Source: Deltaproteobacteria bacterium
Lineage (GTDB): Bacteria; UBA10199; JACPAL01
Assembly (NCBI GenBank): GCA_016180845.1
Contig: JACPAK010000005.1
Span: 1 to 64,000, forward strand
Direction of reading: 5' to 3'
Length of the DNA stretch: 64,000 nt
Part shown: positions 25,811 to 35,369 of the stretch, one piece after another
How positions within the stretch are numbered: position 1 is the stretch's first letter
Layout of the letters: the number at the start of each line of letters is the position of its first letter
Program-made: the position numbers and the translations under genes
Notes under the pieces: model-generated
Databases searched by the model: none
The model's input: the letters and a program-made list of their open reading frames with translations, nothing else
Told to the model about the DNA's origin: nothing

Positions 25811-26020
25811 ATGTCTTCTCGGAATCAGACACAGCTCCTCGAAAAAATCTCCAAGCGGGATCCGTTTGGTCGCACCCTCTTTCGTACCTCACGACCAAAA
25901 AGTACCTTGGCCTCCGCAAGGCAGGCCGGTTACTTTCTGGTCAATAAAAAAGAGCCCCCTGCAAGCAACGTCGCCCCTAAGATCCAGTTCCAAGGGCAGA
26001 TGATCCTGCTTAAAAAATAG
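25811..26020 (+). CDS. Small basic protein of unknown function
   Basis: A 69-aa protein, rich in Arg/Lys and Ser, without signal peptide or membrane segment. Its ATG follows the pyrophosphatase stop by three bases, so it would be co-translated with it. The spacing and full-length reading support a real gene, but no family, motif or strong Shine-Dalgarno can be shown. Confidence 0.45.
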   Translation: MSSRNQTQLLEKISKRDPFGRTLFRTSRPKSTLASARQAGYFLVNKKEPPASNVAPKIQFQGQMILLKK

Positions 26021-26064
26021 AAAAACACAACTTTCCGTATTGATTGCCGACAATGAGGCCATCT

Positions 26065-28470
26065 ATGAGTCTGGAAATCGGCCCTTTTTATCGACACTCC
26101 TCTATTGCCTCTTTACCCGCTATCCCTTTTGACAAGGTAATGGGTACTGATGATCTTATCGATCTGGGAAAACAATTTCTCGATTGGCTACAACCTCCCT
26201 GTTCGTCGGTACAAATCTCTCTTTATTCCTCTGCCTCTCTGATCGGTCTCCTGACGGGATTGGTGACCGGCAAGATCACCCACTATTTTACCCGCTCCTC
26301 GGCAGGATCTTTAGGGGTAGGGATCACTGTGGGACTGCACCTTGCCTTTCTGATTCCGATCCTCTGGAATCATGATCTCTCACCCCTTAATCCTCCTATC
26401 TTTTCAGAATTCCCCTGGAATCATTCCGAAGGAGAGCCTGTTGAGGGTCAACAAGAGCTGCCGATTGAACCAAAGAAGAAAATTAATCTTAGGACTCACC
26501 TCTCATTCAGCAAAAAACCAAGAACCCAAAAAGAATTAATCAAGGTAGCCCAAAAAGCGCTAGAGGAGTGGAAACAGGATCGCTCCAAACAACATGACAT
26601 TGGTCGTTTTCTGATCGAGGCCGAAATGGCTGCTGAAAAGAGCCGTTCGAGAAGGGCCCTGTATGGGGCCTATCTGGAGCGTTGGGAAGAAGGGATAGAG
26701 ACGATACGGACCGACCTGCAGCATCTTCGAGATCAGGACACAAAACGAAGTTGGGAAGATGATCTGGAATTCATGATTGGAGCTCTATTCGACGAATTTC
26801 CCGCCCTTCATTCCTACCAAATTGGAAAGGCAAGAATCACCGGTATTCTCGGCGGGGGGGGAGGAAAATGTAACGCCCACTGCCGAACAGAAGTTTCTGC
26901 AGGCTTGGCCCTCCCGTTGACACTCCCTCCCGGATACCTTTTGGCATTGCAACGATCAGAAAATCCCCACTGCCAGGCGATTGTTTATGACCAAAAGGAA
27001 AAGAGACTTCGAGACCCGAATATTCCAGAGAGAAACTGGAGCACAAAGATTGAGGCAACCATCTTTGATCCACATGTCATCTATCATGGCTACCTGAAGG
27101 CACTCTATGCCCAAGGGATTAGAGAGGCGATCTCCCCACTCCAGGATGAGGATTTTATTCTGGCGGAACCAAACATGGAGACAGAAGGCCAACCGGTCCT
27201 CTCTCGTTCCGATGATGACATCCTGATGCTTCCTTCCTCAAAGGGATTTTTGTCTAACCTTCCGAACTCAAATCCTGAGGAAGGGTATACTCCTAACCCC
27301 TATAGGTCAATCGTCCCCAGTGCGAACCGCTCTTCAGGAACTGCCCTTGTCGCCAGATCGCTCAGCTCACTCCCGCCTGACTCAAGTTTCTTAAGTGAGA
27401 TGGAAAGGAGCAAGGCCCCATTTATCATTATTAGCAATCGGGATGGTAATCGATCGGAAGTACTTTTCCGCACCGATGAGGAGGTCAGACACTACAATGA
27501 AGAAGGAAAAGATTTTTACTTCCCGCTCCTTTTGAGATCCCTCGACGAGAGATTCTCATCTTCTTCCACAAACGACCTCTTAAGATTTCTTGAAGATCCA
27601 ACAATCGCAATGAACTACCCTCTTCAAAGACTGTGGGAGATTTTTGGTCTCTTAAATCAGATCAGCTATCTTGTGACGACCCTCTATCCATACGCCGCTC
27701 AAGGCAGTAACTATTTGACACTGGATCGAAAAGAGGCCATCGCCTTCTTCCGCCATCATCACCCATTGTTTCGAACCGTTTCGGAAAAGGCAGAGGCGCT
27801 CCATTCAAAAATGACCCGAAATCCAGAAGATCTGATCCTGCTCCTGGATCAACTCTCCCAGGAACAACGTGACGTAGCGCTCACAATCTTCTCACAGGGC
27901 TTTTCGTCAGTCGTTCCCCCCAAGGACCCACGGATCGATGCACTGCAGAGGTCATTGCGAAGGACGATCGAGGACCCAACCCTCTTCGGTATTGGGGATA
28001 AGGTGGCCACAAGAATAGAGGAAACTGACAAAACGCCGGAGGTTATCGGCAATAGACCTCAAGGATTTCGTTTTATTCGAGCCCGATTGGAAATCGATCC
28101 GAAGAGAAAAATTCAGGAATGGGCTGATCAGGGGACCACCCGCCATCGTATCTCCGCGGCAACCCTGCTTGATCTGATCTTCTATACCGATGCACGCCGA
28201 TGGAATGAAAGACTGACCGATGAGATCATTCGAAGTGATCGGAAAGGACGTTATGATGACTCTTTCATAAGACATTGTTTTGCTTTAAACCGGCTCGTCC
28301 CGTTGGAGGCGAGAACCCACTTTATCACCACTGAGGAGAGACAGTTTTTACTGGAATTTGGTTTTGATCGTGAAGATCTGAGGGTCTTGAGAGACCATCG
28401 CGGACGTCTGCGTCTCTCCCCTGATTTGGCACGAGCCCTCCAGACGATTCTCAAACGCCAAAAGGCTTAA
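26065..28470 (+). CDS. Large protein with possible transglutaminase-like Cys-His-Asp triad
   Basis: About 801 aa. There are two membrane segments near the N-terminus (about 50-70 and 80-100, LIGLLTGLVTG and GVGITVGLHLAFLIPIL), then a proline-rich linker and a helical charged region (about 150-240). A core follows with GKCNAHCRTEVSAGLAL (C269), PPGYLLAL, HCQAIVYD (H302) and RDPN (D317). The order and spacing of Cys-helix, strand, His-strand and Asp-Pro are those of transglutaminase-like peptidases, but this is my reading by eye. The C-terminal 400 residues are unassigned. Starts at ATG 26053 or TTG 26044 are also possible. It is tail-to-tail with kamA, with a 20-bp overlap. Confidence 0.75.
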   Translation: MSLEIGPFYRHSSIASLPAIPFDKVMGTDDLIDLGKQFLDWLQPPCSSVQISLYSSASLIGLLTGLVTGKITHYFTRSSAGSLGVGITVGLHLAFLIPILWNHDLSPLNPPIFSEFPWNHSEGEPVEGQQELPIEPKKKINLRTHLSFSKKPRTQKELIKVAQKALEEWKQDRSKQHDIGRFLIEAEMAAEKSRSRRALYGAYLERWEEGIETIRTDLQHLRDQDTKRSWEDDLEFMIGALFDEFPALHSYQIGKARITGILGGGGGKCNAHCRTEVSAGLALPLTLPPGYLLALQRSENPHCQAIVYDQKEKRLRDPNIPERNWSTKIEATIFDPHVIYHGYLKALYAQGIREAISPLQDEDFILAEPNMETEGQPVLSRSDDDILMLPSSKGFLSNLPNSNPEEGYTPNPYRSIVPSANRSSGTALVARSLSSLPPDSSFLSEMERSKAPFIIISNRDGNRSEVLFRTDEEVRHYNEEGKDFYFPLLLRSLDERFSSSSTNDLLRFLEDPTIAMNYPLQRLWEIFGLLNQISYLVTTLYPYAAQGSNYLTLDRKEAIAFFRHHHPLFRTVSEKAEALHSKMTRNPEDLILLLDQLSQEQRDVALTIFSQGFSSVVPPKDPRIDALQRSLRRTIEDPTLFGIGDKVATRIEETDKTPEVIGNRPQGFRFIRARLEIDPKRKIQEWADQGTTRHRISAATLLDLIFYTDARRWNERLTDEIIRSDRKGRYDDSFIRHCFALNRLVPLEARTHFITTEERQFLLEFGFDREDLRVLRDHRGRLRLSPDLARALQTILKRQKA

Positions 28471-29758
28471 TTTGAAGCGCCTCCTCTACCATCTTCTCAT
28501 GCTCAGAAGGATTGGCCCAACGGGCCTGACCCTCCTTCGGAAGCAGGTGGATCGGGTCGAAATAAAGATAGAGCTGGTTTGGATTGATATTCGGTGAGCG
28601 ATAGACACTGATCCCGGTTGTCCGGTTGTAATATTCATAGGAGTGCACTTCCCGTTTCCCACCACCACCCGGCGCATCGACGACAAAGGTCGGCGTGTTG
28701 TAGCCGGCGGTCGCCCCACGCACCTCTTTTTCTAATTCGACCGCCGTCGCAACAGTGGTCCGGAGGTCTTCGACCCCCTTCACCATGTCATGCTGATACA
28801 CGTAGTAAGGGTGGATATTGAGATAACCCAATTTTTTGATCAGGAGTTTCATCGTCTCTACATCGTCATTGATCTGCCGCAGAAGAACCGACTGGTTCCG
28901 AACCACAACACCATCCTCGAAAAGCTGATCCATTGCCCGCTTCGTGATCCCGGTCATCTCGTTTGGATGATTAAAATGGGTATGGAGGACAACATCTTTA
29001 TGCATCTTTTTGCCACGAGTCACGACACCGAGGAAGGCATCATACCACTCACGATCGGTCAGGATCTTCATCGGCATGATCGCGAGCCCCTTCGTCGCAA
29101 ATCGCATCCGCCGGATATGTGGGATATCGAGAAGCGTATTCCCGATCAACGTAACCTGATCCGGCCTGAGATTGTAGGTATCTCCCCCACTCACGACAAC
29201 ATCCTCAATCTTCTCATGCGCACGCAGATAATCAAAAACCACCTTCCATCTCTCAAAGGTGCCACTGACGTGGATCTTCTCGACCTCCTCCGTATCCAGA
29301 CCGACCGCATAACTCCGCGTACAGAAGCGACAATAAACAGGACATTTATCCAATGTCAGAAACAGAACCTTGTCCGGATAGCGATGGGTCAATCCCGGGA
29401 CTGGTGAGTCTTTCACCTCCGACAGTGAATCGAGACGAAGCTTCGGGTGATCCGGCATCAAGACAGAATTGAACGGCAAAAACTGGCGGCAGAGAGGATC
29501 CCCATAGGGATCCTTCCAATCAATGAGCGAAATCAGATAAGGGGTCATCCGGACAGACATCGGGACATGATGCAACCCCTCCGCGATATCGGCATAGACC
29601 GGCTCTCCGATCAACTTGCCAATCGTCTCACGAAGTTTTTCGACATTCGTCACCGCATGACGCGACTGCCAGTGACTATCGAGAAATGTTTTTTCGTCAA
29701 CCTCTGAATAGGCAGGGATCTTCCGCCAAAAACCCCCCTCGAGAAATTGACGATGCAT
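28451..29758 (-). CDS. kamA: Lysine 2,3-aminomutase (radical SAM, KamA family)
   Basis: A 435-aa PLP- and SAM-dependent enzyme that converts L-lysine to beta-lysine. The iron-sulfur motif is C139-x3-C143-x2-C146 in DKCPVYCRFCTR. The PLP lysine is K368 in DAPGGGGK. D324 (YQHDM) and D361 (VVDAPGG) correspond to the two aspartates that hold lysine in the clostridial enzyme. In glutamate 2,3-aminomutase these are replaced by Lys and Asn, so lysine is the better guess. A GGAGGG upstream supports ATG 29758. There is no beta-lysine acetyltransferase or fermentation gene nearby, so the pathway is open. Confidence 0.88.
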   Translation of the reverse strand: MHRQFLEGGFWRKIPAYSEVDEKTFLDSHWQSRHAVTNVEKLRETIGKLIGEPVYADIAEGLHHVPMSVRMTPYLISLIDWKDPYGDPLCRQFLPFNSVLMPDHPKLRLDSLSEVKDSPVPGLTHRYPDKVLFLTLDKCPVYCRFCTRSYAVGLDTEEVEKIHVSGTFERWKVVFDYLRAHEKIEDVVVSGGDTYNLRPDQVTLIGNTLLDIPHIRRMRFATKGLAIMPMKILTDREWYDAFLGVVTRGKKMHKDVVLHTHFNHPNEMTGITKRAMDQLFEDGVVVRNQSVLLRQINDDVETMKLLIKKLGYLNIHPYYVYQHDMVKGVEDLRTTVATAVELEKEVRGATAGYNTPTFVVDAPGGGGKREVHSYEYYNRTTGISVYRSPNINPNQLYLYFDPIHLLPKEGQARWANPSEHEKMVEEALQIKPFGV

Positions 29759-29871
29759 AACTCAAATTTATTCCCTCCTCCAAAAACTGTCCAGCTCAAC
29801 TTTTTATCGTGCAGAATTTAGGCCGAAACTCTTCTGGTCAAAAATCGAATGAGCTGATAGGGGGACAAAAA

Positions 29872-32391
29872 ATGGGTTCGATCTCCGGACTCGGCTTCGA
29901 TCTTCCGATGGGTTTCACCCCACGGTCCGATCTGCCAACTTATCAGCCACAACCAACAAACTATCAGGTCACGACTGGTCTTTTGGCGGCAAACCCTTAT
30001 TTCATACAGAGAAGGGAGGCAGATCACTTCCTCGCCTGGTGGGAAGGTTTCAAGGCACGCCTCACAACAAGAGAAGGGATCTACGAGTCTGCCAAGCTTG
30101 TCATCGGCCTCAATCTCGGGATGAAACTTGCGATGAAGGGGATCCTTTTCGGTCTCACAAAGGCATTTTCGGCCAATGGGAGACAGACCCCTAAGGGTCT
30201 CTATTGGATCTCGAACCTCCTCCTCTGTGGCGTTATCTCCGGAGCGATGACGTTCTATCAAAGAAAAGGAGATAGGTCTCACGAAGAGGGGTTTCTGAGG
30301 CAATGGGCTGTTGCATTCGGCTCATCTCTCCCCTCGATGCTGATCGGCATGAGGGCTTTGCCAAAATTTGGGCTTCGCGCCACGATCCTCCAGGATGCCG
30401 CCCTTGAGATCCCTCAGGCAATTGCCGCGATGGGGGCTGGGTATCTCCTCGAGGGGGTTGGGGCAAAAGAGGAAATGAGGATGGGATTTGGTGAAAGATT
30501 TCTGATGGAAATAACCGAAGGGCTCTTCTTCATGGGGGCGGGACATGCGGTTGGGGCAACGCTTGATCTCACCTCAATCATTCCAATTCCGGACATTCCG
30601 ATCCCGGACAGGATACGACGGGGAGGAAGAGAGTCGGCCGGTGTCGCGCCAGGGGAACCAAAGAGTTTCAAGGCCTGGCTCCCTTTTGGAGGACTCTACC
30701 CTGCCCGTCGGCCCCAACCGGTAAAAAGGGTGCAGAGTCCGGGACCGGAGGCGGTCGTCTTCAGCAAAGAAAATCTCGTCTCAAGCCTTCAAGAGGGTCC
30801 TGACGGAAAACAGCAACTCATCATGCAGAAGGTTTATCTCCCGGACCTTCCTCCAGACGCCACAGAACTCCAGGGGGGATATATCCATCTCGTCGGTCAA
30901 AAGGAATTGAATGGAAAATTCAATCAGGAACCGTTTGAACCGGGAACGACGACGCTACGAGATGAATTCGTCCAGGTACAGGCGTATTACTATCTTTCGA
31001 AGGCGATCCATCGGCTCGAGGAGCTGGGATTCAAGATCAAAGAGATTCATGGGTCGATTCATAACGGTCGACTCCATGAAATCCGAGTCATCATCAACGC
31101 CTTCGATGAGGCAAACGCCTTTTTCAGTCCACCAAAAGACTTTCTCGCCTTCGGCATGCATGTCGGTTCCGATGGAGATGTTGTCGTCCATGAGTTCGGT
31201 CACAGCCTGCTGCATCATGCCGATCCCCGACTCATCTCCGAATTCGGGGGGGAGGCAGGGGCGATCCATGAAGGGACAGGGGATGCTCTGGCGACATTGA
31301 TCCATGACGATCCCCACCTCGGAGAATTTTTTGCTGCCGCATTCCTTGGACAAAAACCGCGACATGACAGCGGACTTCGACGTGTCGATCATCACAAAAA
31401 ACTAAGTGAGGTGGGCACAGAGGTTCATGATCGCGGAGAGGTCTATGGTGGGTTCTGGTGGTCCCTGAAACAGCGCTTCATCGAGAATTTGGGGCTATCC
31501 CGTCAGGAGGCGAATAGTCTCGCATTACGTCTGTTGATTAATCATGCCTTCAGTTATCCGACGGCAAGCCCGGCCCCTCATGATTTTGTCGATGCGATCC
31601 TGCGTGGCGCGCGTGGGGTGGAGAGGGCTGGATTATTACCGAAAGAGTCGTCGATGATGGAGACAATCAATAAAGAGGTCCTCGCCGAGGCGACCGCGCG
31701 TGAATTGTGGCCACCGCCAGAAGTGACCCCTCCTCCACCACCGACAACACCTCAACCCGGCTCAGCGGCCCCCTGGTATCTTCGATGGGCCCATGGGGCG
31801 CGGGACTATTATCATAGCGTTCTGCTCCCTCCAATCTTTGATAAGATCTCATCCGCCCCTCACCTCGGCGGGAGGGCTGATTTTTACCAGCAGAGACACG
31901 CAACGCCGTATGGACAGGTGGAGGTGGTCGGACATGGGACAACCGAGTGGCGTGGGATGCGTGGAGAACCGGTCGAGAGCGCCAATCGGGATGTCCGACC
32001 GATTCAGGATGGGGAGATTTCGCATCAGGTCGATGTCCGGTTCAGTGAGGCACTGGATGTCGTCAGAACACAATTGATCCAGGAACGTGAACAACTGAGA
32101 GGCGCTGTAGAGGAGCTTCGAGCCCAACGTTCCCTGGAAGAATTAACAGAAGACGAGGCTGAGAAGATTCATATAGCGGCGAAACGTTTTCAGATCCTCG
32201 GTTTCGCACTCGAATATCTCGAGAAAAACGCCCATCAGATCCCCCGTGAGCTGGTTGTCTTCAAAAAAGAGACCCACCTCTCTTACTGGATCGATCTTGG
32301 CTACGCGACCTTCCTCGTCCCGGCGACACAAAGGGCGTTTAGGGAGCAACAGCCTCTCTGGGGACTTGGTATTTTTGATTGCGCCCGCTAA
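29872..32391 (+). CDS. Large protein with HEFGH gluzincin-like protease domain
   Basis: 839 aa from ATG 29872, behind AGGGGG. The N-terminal part has hydrophobic helices (about 80-250) but no cleavable signal. The middle holds DVVVHEFGHSLLHH (H440, E441, H444), with GAIHEGTGDALATL downstream (E467, 23 residues after the second His). This matches the two-part zinc site of thermolysin/fungalysin-type gluzincins. A proline-rich linker (about 620-635) precedes a helical C-terminal region. Substrate and location are unknown. It is divergent from kamA. An upstream in-frame start at 29809 is not supported. Confidence 0.78.
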   Translation: MGSISGLGFDLPMGFTPRSDLPTYQPQPTNYQVTTGLLAANPYFIQRREADHFLAWWEGFKARLTTREGIYESAKLVIGLNLGMKLAMKGILFGLTKAFSANGRQTPKGLYWISNLLLCGVISGAMTFYQRKGDRSHEEGFLRQWAVAFGSSLPSMLIGMRALPKFGLRATILQDAALEIPQAIAAMGAGYLLEGVGAKEEMRMGFGERFLMEITEGLFFMGAGHAVGATLDLTSIIPIPDIPIPDRIRRGGRESAGVAPGEPKSFKAWLPFGGLYPARRPQPVKRVQSPGPEAVVFSKENLVSSLQEGPDGKQQLIMQKVYLPDLPPDATELQGGYIHLVGQKELNGKFNQEPFEPGTTTLRDEFVQVQAYYYLSKAIHRLEELGFKIKEIHGSIHNGRLHEIRVIINAFDEANAFFSPPKDFLAFGMHVGSDGDVVVHEFGHSLLHHADPRLISEFGGEAGAIHEGTGDALATLIHDDPHLGEFFAAAFLGQKPRHDSGLRRVDHHKKLSEVGTEVHDRGEVYGGFWWSLKQRFIENLGLSRQEANSLALRLLINHAFSYPTASPAPHDFVDAILRGARGVERAGLLPKESSMMETINKEVLAEATARELWPPPEVTPPPPPTTPQPGSAAPWYLRWAHGARDYYHSVLLPPIFDKISSAPHLGGRADFYQQRHATPYGQVEVVGHGTTEWRGMRGEPVESANRDVRPIQDGEISHQVDVRFSEALDVVRTQLIQEREQLRGAVEELRAQRSLEELTEDEAEKIHIAAKRFQILGFALEYLEKNAHQIPRELVVFKKETHLSYWIDLGYATFLVPATQRAFREQQPLWGLGIFDCAR

Positions 32392-32438
32392 CTTTTTCCC
32401 TTGAATGAGTCCTCGTCGGTATTCTACTTAAAGGAGTA

Positions 32439-33485
32439 ATGCCAGCCATCCACTTTTGGGGTCTCATCCTCTCTCTCCTTCTCGTCTTGTTCCTTCCCTT
32501 CCTAATTCATAAGATCGAACAAAATCTGGAGATCTTTCTTTTTCTGATGGGTTGTTTCACCGTCACACTGACCGGCTCCTGGAATCTCCATCTCGTGAAA
32601 GAAGGGTTTGTCGAACCGATTTCAATTACCGTCACCGTCCTGATCGCAGGACTGGTCTTTCGTTTTTTTCGGCAGCGGATCCGAAAAGAGATCTTCTCAC
32701 TGGAAAAACAGCTCGGTTATCCCCTCTTCGCCTTTCTGCTCGTCACCATCCTGGGGCTTTGCTCGAGTGTCATCACCGCCATCATCGCCGCCCTTGTCCT
32801 GACCGAGGTTATCAGCGGCCTGCGTCTCGATCGACGTTCGGAGATCCTCCTCGTTGTGCTCGCCTGTTTCGCGATCGGACTTGGGGCGGCGCTGACCCCT
32901 GTCGGTGAGCCACTCTCAACAATTGTCGTCGCGAAACTCAGAGGAGAACCGTACCACGCCTCATTCACATTCCTCCTGAAACTCCTCGGGGCCTACGTCG
33001 TCCCCACTATTGTGATTACAGGACTCATCGCCGGTTTCGTTCATACTCGAGCGGTACGAAAGGAAGAGAGTCTTCAGACCGATACGGCAGAAACGATATC
33101 ATCCATTTTTGTTCGGTCGTTGAAGGTCTATCTCTTCGTGATGGGGCTTGTTTTTTTGGGTCAAGGTTTCCGCCCGATGATCGACACCTATGTGAGCCAT
33201 CTCCCATGGCAGGTCCTCTATTGGGTCAACTCTCTTTCGGCCGTTGTCGACAACGCGACACTGACCGCCGCCGAGATCTCACCGGATATGACAGTCTTCC
33301 AGATCCGCTCAGCGTTAATTGCACTCCTTCTCTCCGGTATCGGCCTGATCCCAGGAAACATCCCCAACATCATCTCAGCAAATAAATTGGGAATTAGCGC
33401 CAAGGAATGGGCGAAATGGGGGGTGCCTCTCGCCTTGCTTTCGATGTTGATCTATTTCGTGATCCTGACAGGGCTATCAAATTGA
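32439..33485 (+). CDS. DUF1646 family predicted cation transporter
   Basis: A 348-aa integral membrane protein with about ten helices. It resembles the DUF1646 group of the arsenite/Na+-antiporter (ion transporter) superfamily, with FAIGLGAALTPVGEPLSTIV and VDNATLTAAEISP as the paired discontinuous-helix regions and GNIPNIISANKLG near the end. The substrate is probably a cation, by family. AAGGAG sits just before ATG 32439. The last codons and stop lie inside a 32-bp perfect palindrome. Confidence 0.8.
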   Translation: MPAIHFWGLILSLLLVLFLPFLIHKIEQNLEIFLFLMGCFTVTLTGSWNLHLVKEGFVEPISITVTVLIAGLVFRFFRQRIRKEIFSLEKQLGYPLFAFLLVTILGLCSSVITAIIAALVLTEVISGLRLDRRSEILLVVLACFAIGLGAALTPVGEPLSTIVVAKLRGEPYHASFTFLLKLLGAYVVPTIVITGLIAGFVHTRAVRKEESLQTDTAETISSIFVRSLKVYLFVMGLVFLGQGFRPMIDTYVSHLPWQVLYWVNSLSAVVDNATLTAAEISPDMTVFQIRSALIALLLSGIGLIPGNIPNIISANKLGISAKEWAKWGVPLALLSMLIYFVILTGLSN

Positions 33486-33505
33486 TAATATTATCAATTT
33501 GATAG
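33474..33505. terminator. 32-bp perfect palindrome overlapping a stop codon
   Basis: The half-site CTATCAAATTGATAAT is followed directly by its exact reverse complement. The palindrome contains the last codons and the TGA of the DUF1646 gene. It may fold as a loop-closed hairpin that ends transcription or protects the 3' end, although no T-run follows. A dimeric-regulator site for the next gene is the alternative. Confidence 0.6.
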
Positions 33506-33614
33506 AGGCCTCCTTCTTGCGAAGCTACCATTTATGTCCATGATTTTATGACCATTTTTTAGAAAATCCCTTCTACTATCCGCTTGGCATACATATTGCT
33601 CCTCTAAGGTAATA

Positions 33615-35369
33615 ATGAGGCTTATTACCGCCGTTTTTCTCGGGTGCCTTCTGTTCTCATTTTCAGCCAGCACAGCCCCCCTCTCTCAGGACAAGGCGAT
33701 CAGAAAAGTCCGGCCGCTCAAAAAAGAGATCCGGAAGGGAAAACCTTTCACGAAGAGATGGCGCCCCACCCTCCTCCCCCAGAAAAAACTCTTCATGATC
33801 ACCGACAGGAATTGGCAAGATGTCCTGTCACTTGTCCCGATCGTCACCAAGAAAGGGACATTCGGCGGACGACTCCGCTATGCGATGATCGTCTATCATC
33901 CGGAACGAACCCCTTCCCTCCAGAGACCGATCGCCCGATTTATTGATGATTTCGAACCTTTCAAAATCTACACCTTCGGAGAGATCCCTTCTTCAATCTT
34001 CGAGGAGGCTGATTTCGATCTGGATGACGTGGAGGCGAAGACTGTTTCGGAATACCTCGACAGCTGGAGCGGTTATTCAACCGTTATCTATGTCGAAAAC
34101 AACTATTCCTTGGCACTGCTCGCGAGCTCCTATGCCGCCTTGAGGGAGGCCCCACTTATTGTTGTTGGAAGTGCCCTGGACAGACCGAACCGCATGGAGG
34201 GAAAAAACGTCGTTCGGGTTGGCACTGTTTCGTGTCCCTCAGGTGCCGCTTCCTGCGAAGGACCTTTCTCTGCCAATGAGATCAGCCGTGACTATGTCAC
34301 ACGGTCCGGCACCAACAAAATCATCCTCGTGAATTCAAACGACCTTAATCAAACAACAAAGGTCTCGCTTGTCGCCCCAATCCTCGCAGCAGGCAGAAAA
34401 GAGGTTCTCCTCAGCACAACATCCACGGATCACCTCGTGATCGATTCCTATCTGAACGATATGTTTGGTTACCTTGGTTTCCGATCCGGATATCTCACGA
34501 TCCTGGCCCATCCCTCTTACGTCCCAATGAAAACAAACGTAACGATACGTAGCGAATCTCGAGAGAGGCGTGGCGAATATATCGATCACGACTATCCGGT
34601 TGACGTCGACAACCGGTTTTATGGCACGCCCGGTGAGAATCTGATGGGGCCTGTAGAATTTGCCGTCGGCCGCATCTTCGGAAAAGGATCAAGCCTCTAT
34701 GTCGCACGAAGTCTCTTTTTCGGAGAGCTTCCTCGAGCCCATGAGAGGGCACTATTCGCCACCCTTTCCAGTGAAGAGGAGACCGATGACATTCAGACAG
34801 GGTGCGGTTTTTTTGCATTCTGCCCTTCCCCGAGAATCTGGTCGGAAGAGACCCGTCTCGCCATTGAAACGGCATTCCCGGAGATGAACTTCCTCGAGGG
34901 AACTGACACTGAAATCACTGAAGCTGAAAGCTTGACCCAAGAGGAACGGAATGAACTCTACCGCACGAGCCACTTTATCTACTACCATGGGCATGCCGGT
35001 TCCGATGGGCTTTCCTCCTTCTCAATATTCTCTCCTGATGTGACGGATCTCAGTTATCCCTTCCTTTATCTCGTCGGCTGTTCAACCTGTAATACCGATT
35101 CCAATCCAGAACCTTTCTGCGCAAGGAATCTTCAGGAAGGGGCGATGGGTCTGATCGGAACCTTCGATGATGGTCTCAACATGGGGTACACGAATGGAAT
35201 CCTCCGAGATATGTACCTGAACGGACTCCCGATGGGAGAGGTCATCAAAAACGTGAAGAATAGCCGGGCCTGCACGGAGCGATTTGATACCTGCATCTAT
35301 GAAGGGCGCGCCGGAAACATGCGTCAGATCCTAATTGGCGACCCGCTTTTACAAGCCAAGTGGTGGTAA
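33615..35369 (+). CDS. Secreted caspase/gingipain-like (clan CD, C25-type) protein
   Basis: A 584-aa protein with a signal peptide (about 1-20, LITAVFLGCLLFSFSASTA). The C-terminal third shows the clan CD arrangement: IYYHGHAGSDG (H458/H460), then FLYLVGCSTCNTDS (C489), then ARNLQEGAMGLIGTFDDG. This is the order His, Cys, and the GAxxxIG strand seen in peptidase C25. Upstream is a Rossmann-like region with IYVENNYSLALLASSYAAL. It lacks the Ig-like tail and sorting domain of gingipains. It could be an inactive homolog. Its 3' end overlaps the convergent ABC operon by 21 bp. Confidence 0.75.
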   Translation: MRLITAVFLGCLLFSFSASTAPLSQDKAIRKVRPLKKEIRKGKPFTKRWRPTLLPQKKLFMITDRNWQDVLSLVPIVTKKGTFGGRLRYAMIVYHPERTPSLQRPIARFIDDFEPFKIYTFGEIPSSIFEEADFDLDDVEAKTVSEYLDSWSGYSTVIYVENNYSLALLASSYAALREAPLIVVGSALDRPNRMEGKNVVRVGTVSCPSGAASCEGPFSANEISRDYVTRSGTNKIILVNSNDLNQTTKVSLVAPILAAGRKEVLLSTTSTDHLVIDSYLNDMFGYLGFRSGYLTILAHPSYVPMKTNVTIRSESRERRGEYIDHDYPVDVDNRFYGTPGENLMGPVEFAVGRIFGKGSSLYVARSLFFGELPRAHERALFATLSSEEETDDIQTGCGFFAFCPSPRIWSEETRLAIETAFPEMNFLEGTDTEITEAESLTQEERNELYRTSHFIYYHGHAGSDGLSSFSIFSPDVTDLSYPFLYLVGCSTCNTDSNPEPFCARNLQEGAMGLIGTFDDGLNMGYTNGILRDMYLNGLPMGEVIKNVKNSRACTERFDTCIYEGRAGNMRQILIGDPLLQAKWW

